From: Flexivirga oryzae
GTDB lineage: Bacteria; Actinomycetota; Actinomycetes; Actinomycetales; Dermatophilaceae
Assembly (NCBI RefSeq): GCF_014190805.1
Contig: NZ_JACHVQ010000004.1
Coordinates: 186,001-250,000 of the forward strand
Length of the DNA: 64,000 nucleotides
Reading direction: 5' to 3'
Notes under the pieces: model-generated
What the model was told of the DNA's origin: nothing
Seen by the model: the letters and a program-made list of their open reading frames with translations, nothing else
Database searches by the model: none
Shown here: piece by piece, positions 62,076 through 64,000 of the stretch
How positions within the stretch are numbered: position 1 is the stretch's first letter
Layout of the letters: each line of letters begins with the position of its first letter
Program-made: the position numbers and the translations under genes

Positions 62076-62867
62076 TCAGTCGGCCAGCGTCACGATGACC
62101 GGTGCGTGATCGGAGGCGCCCTTGCCCTTGCGCTCCTCGCGGTCGATCGACGCGTCCGTGACCCGTGCCGCCAGCGCGGGGGTGCCGAGCGCGAAGTCGA
62201 TGCGCATGCCACGGCGCTTGGGGAAGCTCAGCTGCGTGTAGTCCCAGTAGGTGTAGGTGCCCGGACCGGGGGTGTACGGGCGGACGAGGTCGGCATACCC
62301 GGCGTCGACGACGGCGCGGAACGCGGCCCGTTCGGGGTCGGTCACGTGGGTCTTGCCCTCGAAGAAGGCCATGTCCCAGACGTCCTCGTCGAGCGGGGCG
62401 ATGTTCCAGTCGCCGGCGAGCACCACCTGGGCCTGCGGGTCGTCCGCCAGCCACCCGGCGGCGACGTCGCGCAGCCGGGTGAGCCAGTCGAGCTTGTAGG
62501 CGTAGTGCGCGTGGCCGATCTCCCGGCCGTTCGGCACGTAGAGCGACCAGACCCGCACGCCCCCGCAGGTGGCGCCGATGGCGCGCGCCTCGGCGACCGG
62601 CGGCTCGCCGTACGACGGCATGCCGGGGAAGCCGATCGTCACGTCCTCGAGTCCGACCCGGGAGATGATCGCGACGCCGTTCCACTGGTTGAGCCCGTGC
62701 ATCGCGACCTCGTACCCGGCCGCCGAGAGCGGCATCTCGGGGAACTGGTCGTCCCGGCACTTGGTCTCCTGGAGCAGCAGCACGTCCAGGTCGTGGCGTT
62801 CCAGCACCCCGACGGCACGGTCGATGCGGGAGCGGATGGAGTTGACGTTCCAGGTCGCGATGCGCAC
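62076..62867 (-). CDS. xthA: Exodeoxyribonuclease III
   Basis: A 263-residue AP endonuclease/exonuclease of the EEP family for base-excision repair. Motifs are ATWNVNSIRSR, LLQETKCRDDQFP, AGDWNIAPLDEDVWD, and the terminal ASDHAPVIVTL. GTG 62867 is 6 nt after TAGGTT, so the mRNA is probably leaderless. A 14-bp tandem duplication (CAGTCGGCCAGCGT) covers the end of the gene and the first bases after its stop. Confidence 0.95.
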   Translation of the reverse strand: MRIATWNVNSIRSRIDRAVGVLERHDLDVLLLQETKCRDDQFPEMPLSAAGYEVAMHGLNQWNGVAIISRVGLEDVTIGFPGMPSYGEPPVAEARAIGATCGGVRVWSLYVPNGREIGHAHYAYKLDWLTRLRDVAAGWLADDPQAQVVLAGDWNIAPLDEDVWDMAFFEGKTHVTDPERAAFRAVVDAGYADLVRPYTPGPGTYTYWDYTQLSFPKRRGMRIDFALGTPALAARVTDASIDREERKGKGASDHAPVIVTLAD

Positions 62868-62975
62868 CCGCCCAACCTACGTGGCACGCCAGACGACGAC
62901 CAGGGCGGGCAGCGGACCGAGCGAGCTCGCGGGCCGGGCACCCGGTCCGGCCTGCGAGGAGTCGAGCAAGAAGGC

Positions 62976-63581
62976 TCAGTTGGCGACCGTGAACCTGGCC
63001 CGGCGGTGCTTCGGCTGCTCGATCTCGTCGGCGATCGCGACCGCGAAGTCCTCGGCGCTGATGTGCTCGCCGGCGGGCGAGTCGTCGGCGGTCTTGTAGT
63101 TGCCGGTCCGCTCGCCCGGCGCGATCTCGGGGGCGGGGGAGAGGAACACCCAGTCGAGGCCGTCGGGCGCCTGCCGGATGGCCTCCAGCGCCTTGGCGGC
63201 GGTGAGCGCCTCCGGCTTGTATGCCTCCGGGAAGCCCGGCTGGTCGACCAGGCGGCCGCCGTCGACCAGGAGCGAACCGGCGCCGCCGACGACGAAGAGG
63301 CGGCTGTCGCCGGCATTGGTCTCGGCGGTCTGCAACGCGTCGAGCCAGATCTGGTGGTCCTCGCCGGTGCGGCTCGGGCCGGTGGCGGACACGATGACGT
63401 CGTGGTCCGCGGCGAGCGACCGGACGAAGTCGGCGTCGCCGAGGTCGCCCTGGGCGCTCGTGGCGCCCGGCACCTGCGTGCCCGACCGGGTGACGCCCGT
63501 GACGGTGTGACCGCGACCGACGAGCTCCGCGACGACGCGCGAACCCACCATGCCGCTGGCTCCGATGACTGCAACCTTCAT
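62976..63581 (-). CDS. NAD(P)-binding NmrA/SDR-type protein
   Basis: A 201-residue atypical short-chain dehydrogenase-like protein. The Rossmann motif GASGMVGSRVV (8-18), LFVVGGAGSLLVDGG and ALEAIRQAPDGLDWVFLSPA match the NAD(P)-binding NmrA-like family, which senses or reduces. ATG 63581 has AAGGAG 5 nt upstream; longer in-frame sequence upstream was rejected. It is divergent from the HxlR gene, its probable regulator. Confidence 0.88.
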   Translation of the reverse strand: MKVAVIGASGMVGSRVVAELVGRGHTVTGVTRSGTQVPGATSAQGDLGDADFVRSLAADHDVIVSATGPSRTGEDHQIWLDALQTAETNAGDSRLFVVGGAGSLLVDGGRLVDQPGFPEAYKPEALTAAKALEAIRQAPDGLDWVFLSPAPEIAPGERTGNYKTADDSPAGEHISAEDFAVAIADEIEQPKHRRARFTVAN

Positions 63582-63625
63582 GCCTGCTCCTTGGAAGACG
63601 GACTGTTCGTGATGCGACAACAGTA

Positions 63626-63660
63626 ACTTTTGGTATCCTGGTACCTCAAGGTAACTAAAG
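63626..63660. promoter_or_regulatory. Possible HxlR operator between divergent genes
   Basis: The segment has GTAACT at both ends and GGTATCCTGGTACC in the middle, giving a rough inverted repeat around GGTA/TACC. It lies between the NmrA-like and HxlR starts, where an HxlR dimer usually binds. Confidence 0.45.
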
Positions 63661-63675
63661 CGGAGTGTGACGAGT

Positions 63676-64000
63676 ATGACGGCAGCGGTCTCCGGCTGGG
63701 TCGGTGACGGCTACGACCCGCAGTGCCCGACCCGGGTGCTGCTGGACCGGGTCGGCGACAAATGGACGGTGCTGGTCATCGGGGCGCTCGCGGACGGCCC
63801 GCTGCGCTTCACCGAGCTGCGTGACCGGGTGGGTGGCGTGTCCGGGAAGGTGCTGACCGCGACGCTGCGGGCGCTCGCGCGCGACGGGCTCGTCATACGC
63901 ACGGCATACCCGCAGATCCCGCCGCGGGTCGAGTACTCGCTGACCGACCTCGGGCGGTCCCTGCAGACGCCGCTGGACGTCCTGCGAACGTGGGCCGAGC
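63676..64000 (+). CDS. HxlR-family regulator (cut by window edge)
   Basis: The first 108 residues of an HxlR-type regulator. The winged HTH is complete: LLDRVGDKWTVLVIGALADG, LRFTELRDRVGGVSGKVLTA and PRVEYSLTDLGRSL. Near its start Cys16 in PQCPTRV is the conserved redox or electrophile-sensing Cys of HxlR proteins. ATG 63676 opens the frame and there is no stop before 64000. It is divergent from the NmrA-like gene, so it likely controls that oxidoreductase. Confidence 0.92.
   Translation, partial: MTAAVSGWVGDGYDPQCPTRVLLDRVGDKWTVLVIGALADGPLRFTELRDRVGGVSGKVLTATLRALARDGLVIRTAYPQIPPRVEYSLTDLGRSLQTPLDVLRTWAE

Noticed and set aside
58857..63626. Very long open frame (1589 codons) on the + strand
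   Set aside because: It is the antisense or out-of-frame shadow of the P55-like, monooxygenase, xthA and NmrA-like genes, with Arg/Pro/Ala-rich low-complexity translation.

Overview
The window is high-GC DNA from an actinobacterium. WhiB7-type regulator, HspR/HAIR heat-shock control, Rsm22, an Erm-family methylase, LppX/LprG-type lipoprotein and many leaderless starts all point to Actinomycetota, most likely Micrococcales (a Dermacoccaceae/Intrasporangiaceae-like organism). The family is an inference from overall flavour, not from a marker gene. Most of the window is ordinary chromosome with short intergenic gaps. The only clear mobile element is an IS21-type insertion sequence at 50371-52968.

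Layout. 1-12 kb: HU, a tRNA-Ser with tRNA-like repeats behind it, glutaminase, a two-component system, a PI-PLC-like membrane protein, MutT, tRNA-Arg, an SMP-30 protein, peptide deformylase, WhiB7 and Rsm22. 12.5-20.9 kb: ArsR/MFS, divergent upp/tadA, small housekeeping genes, a kinase-Nudix fusion, an erm-type 23S rRNA methylase with its own leader peptide and alternating RNA stems, and an Lrp/EamA pair. 21-24 kb: a three-gene phospholipid operon (CDP-alcohol transferase, CdsA-like, PlsC-like). 24.2-26.7 kb: ilvA and neighbours. 26.7-35.6 kb: three DHA2-type MFS pumps, two with TetR regulators and clear operators and one with a divergent XRE regulator that leads an operon of small redox or detoxification enzymes. 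36.5-41 kb: dnaK-grpE-dnaJ-hspR.

41-46.2 kb is the most intriguing region: a tight four-gene minus-strand operon coding for an ECF-type sigma factor, a small beta-rich protein, a subtilisin-like protease with five FTTSNP hexapeptide repeats, and a TPR-CHAT caspase-like protease. It reads like a sigma-controlled two-protease cascade, but its function is unknown to me. Next comes a 3.4 kb segment bounded by 295-bp direct repeats, each carrying the same 50-residue gene; between them lie a secreted lipase, a double GNAT and a LysR regulator. From 50.2 to 53.2 kb a 52-bp tandem repeat array is split by the IS21-type element. clpB follows behind a HAIR operator, so HspR from 40.2 kb probably controls two chaperone loci here. 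The right end holds an AGE-family isomerase, an lprG-p55-like pair, a flavin monooxygenase, xthA and a divergent NmrA-like/HxlR pair, with HxlR cut by the window edge.

Two patterns run through the whole window. At least fifteen genes have a -10-like hexamer 6-8 nt before the start codon, which indicates leaderless mRNAs. The heptamer GTATGNC is several-fold more frequent than base composition predicts and forces rare ATA and TAT codons. All calls come from reading the sequence; no database search was possible.
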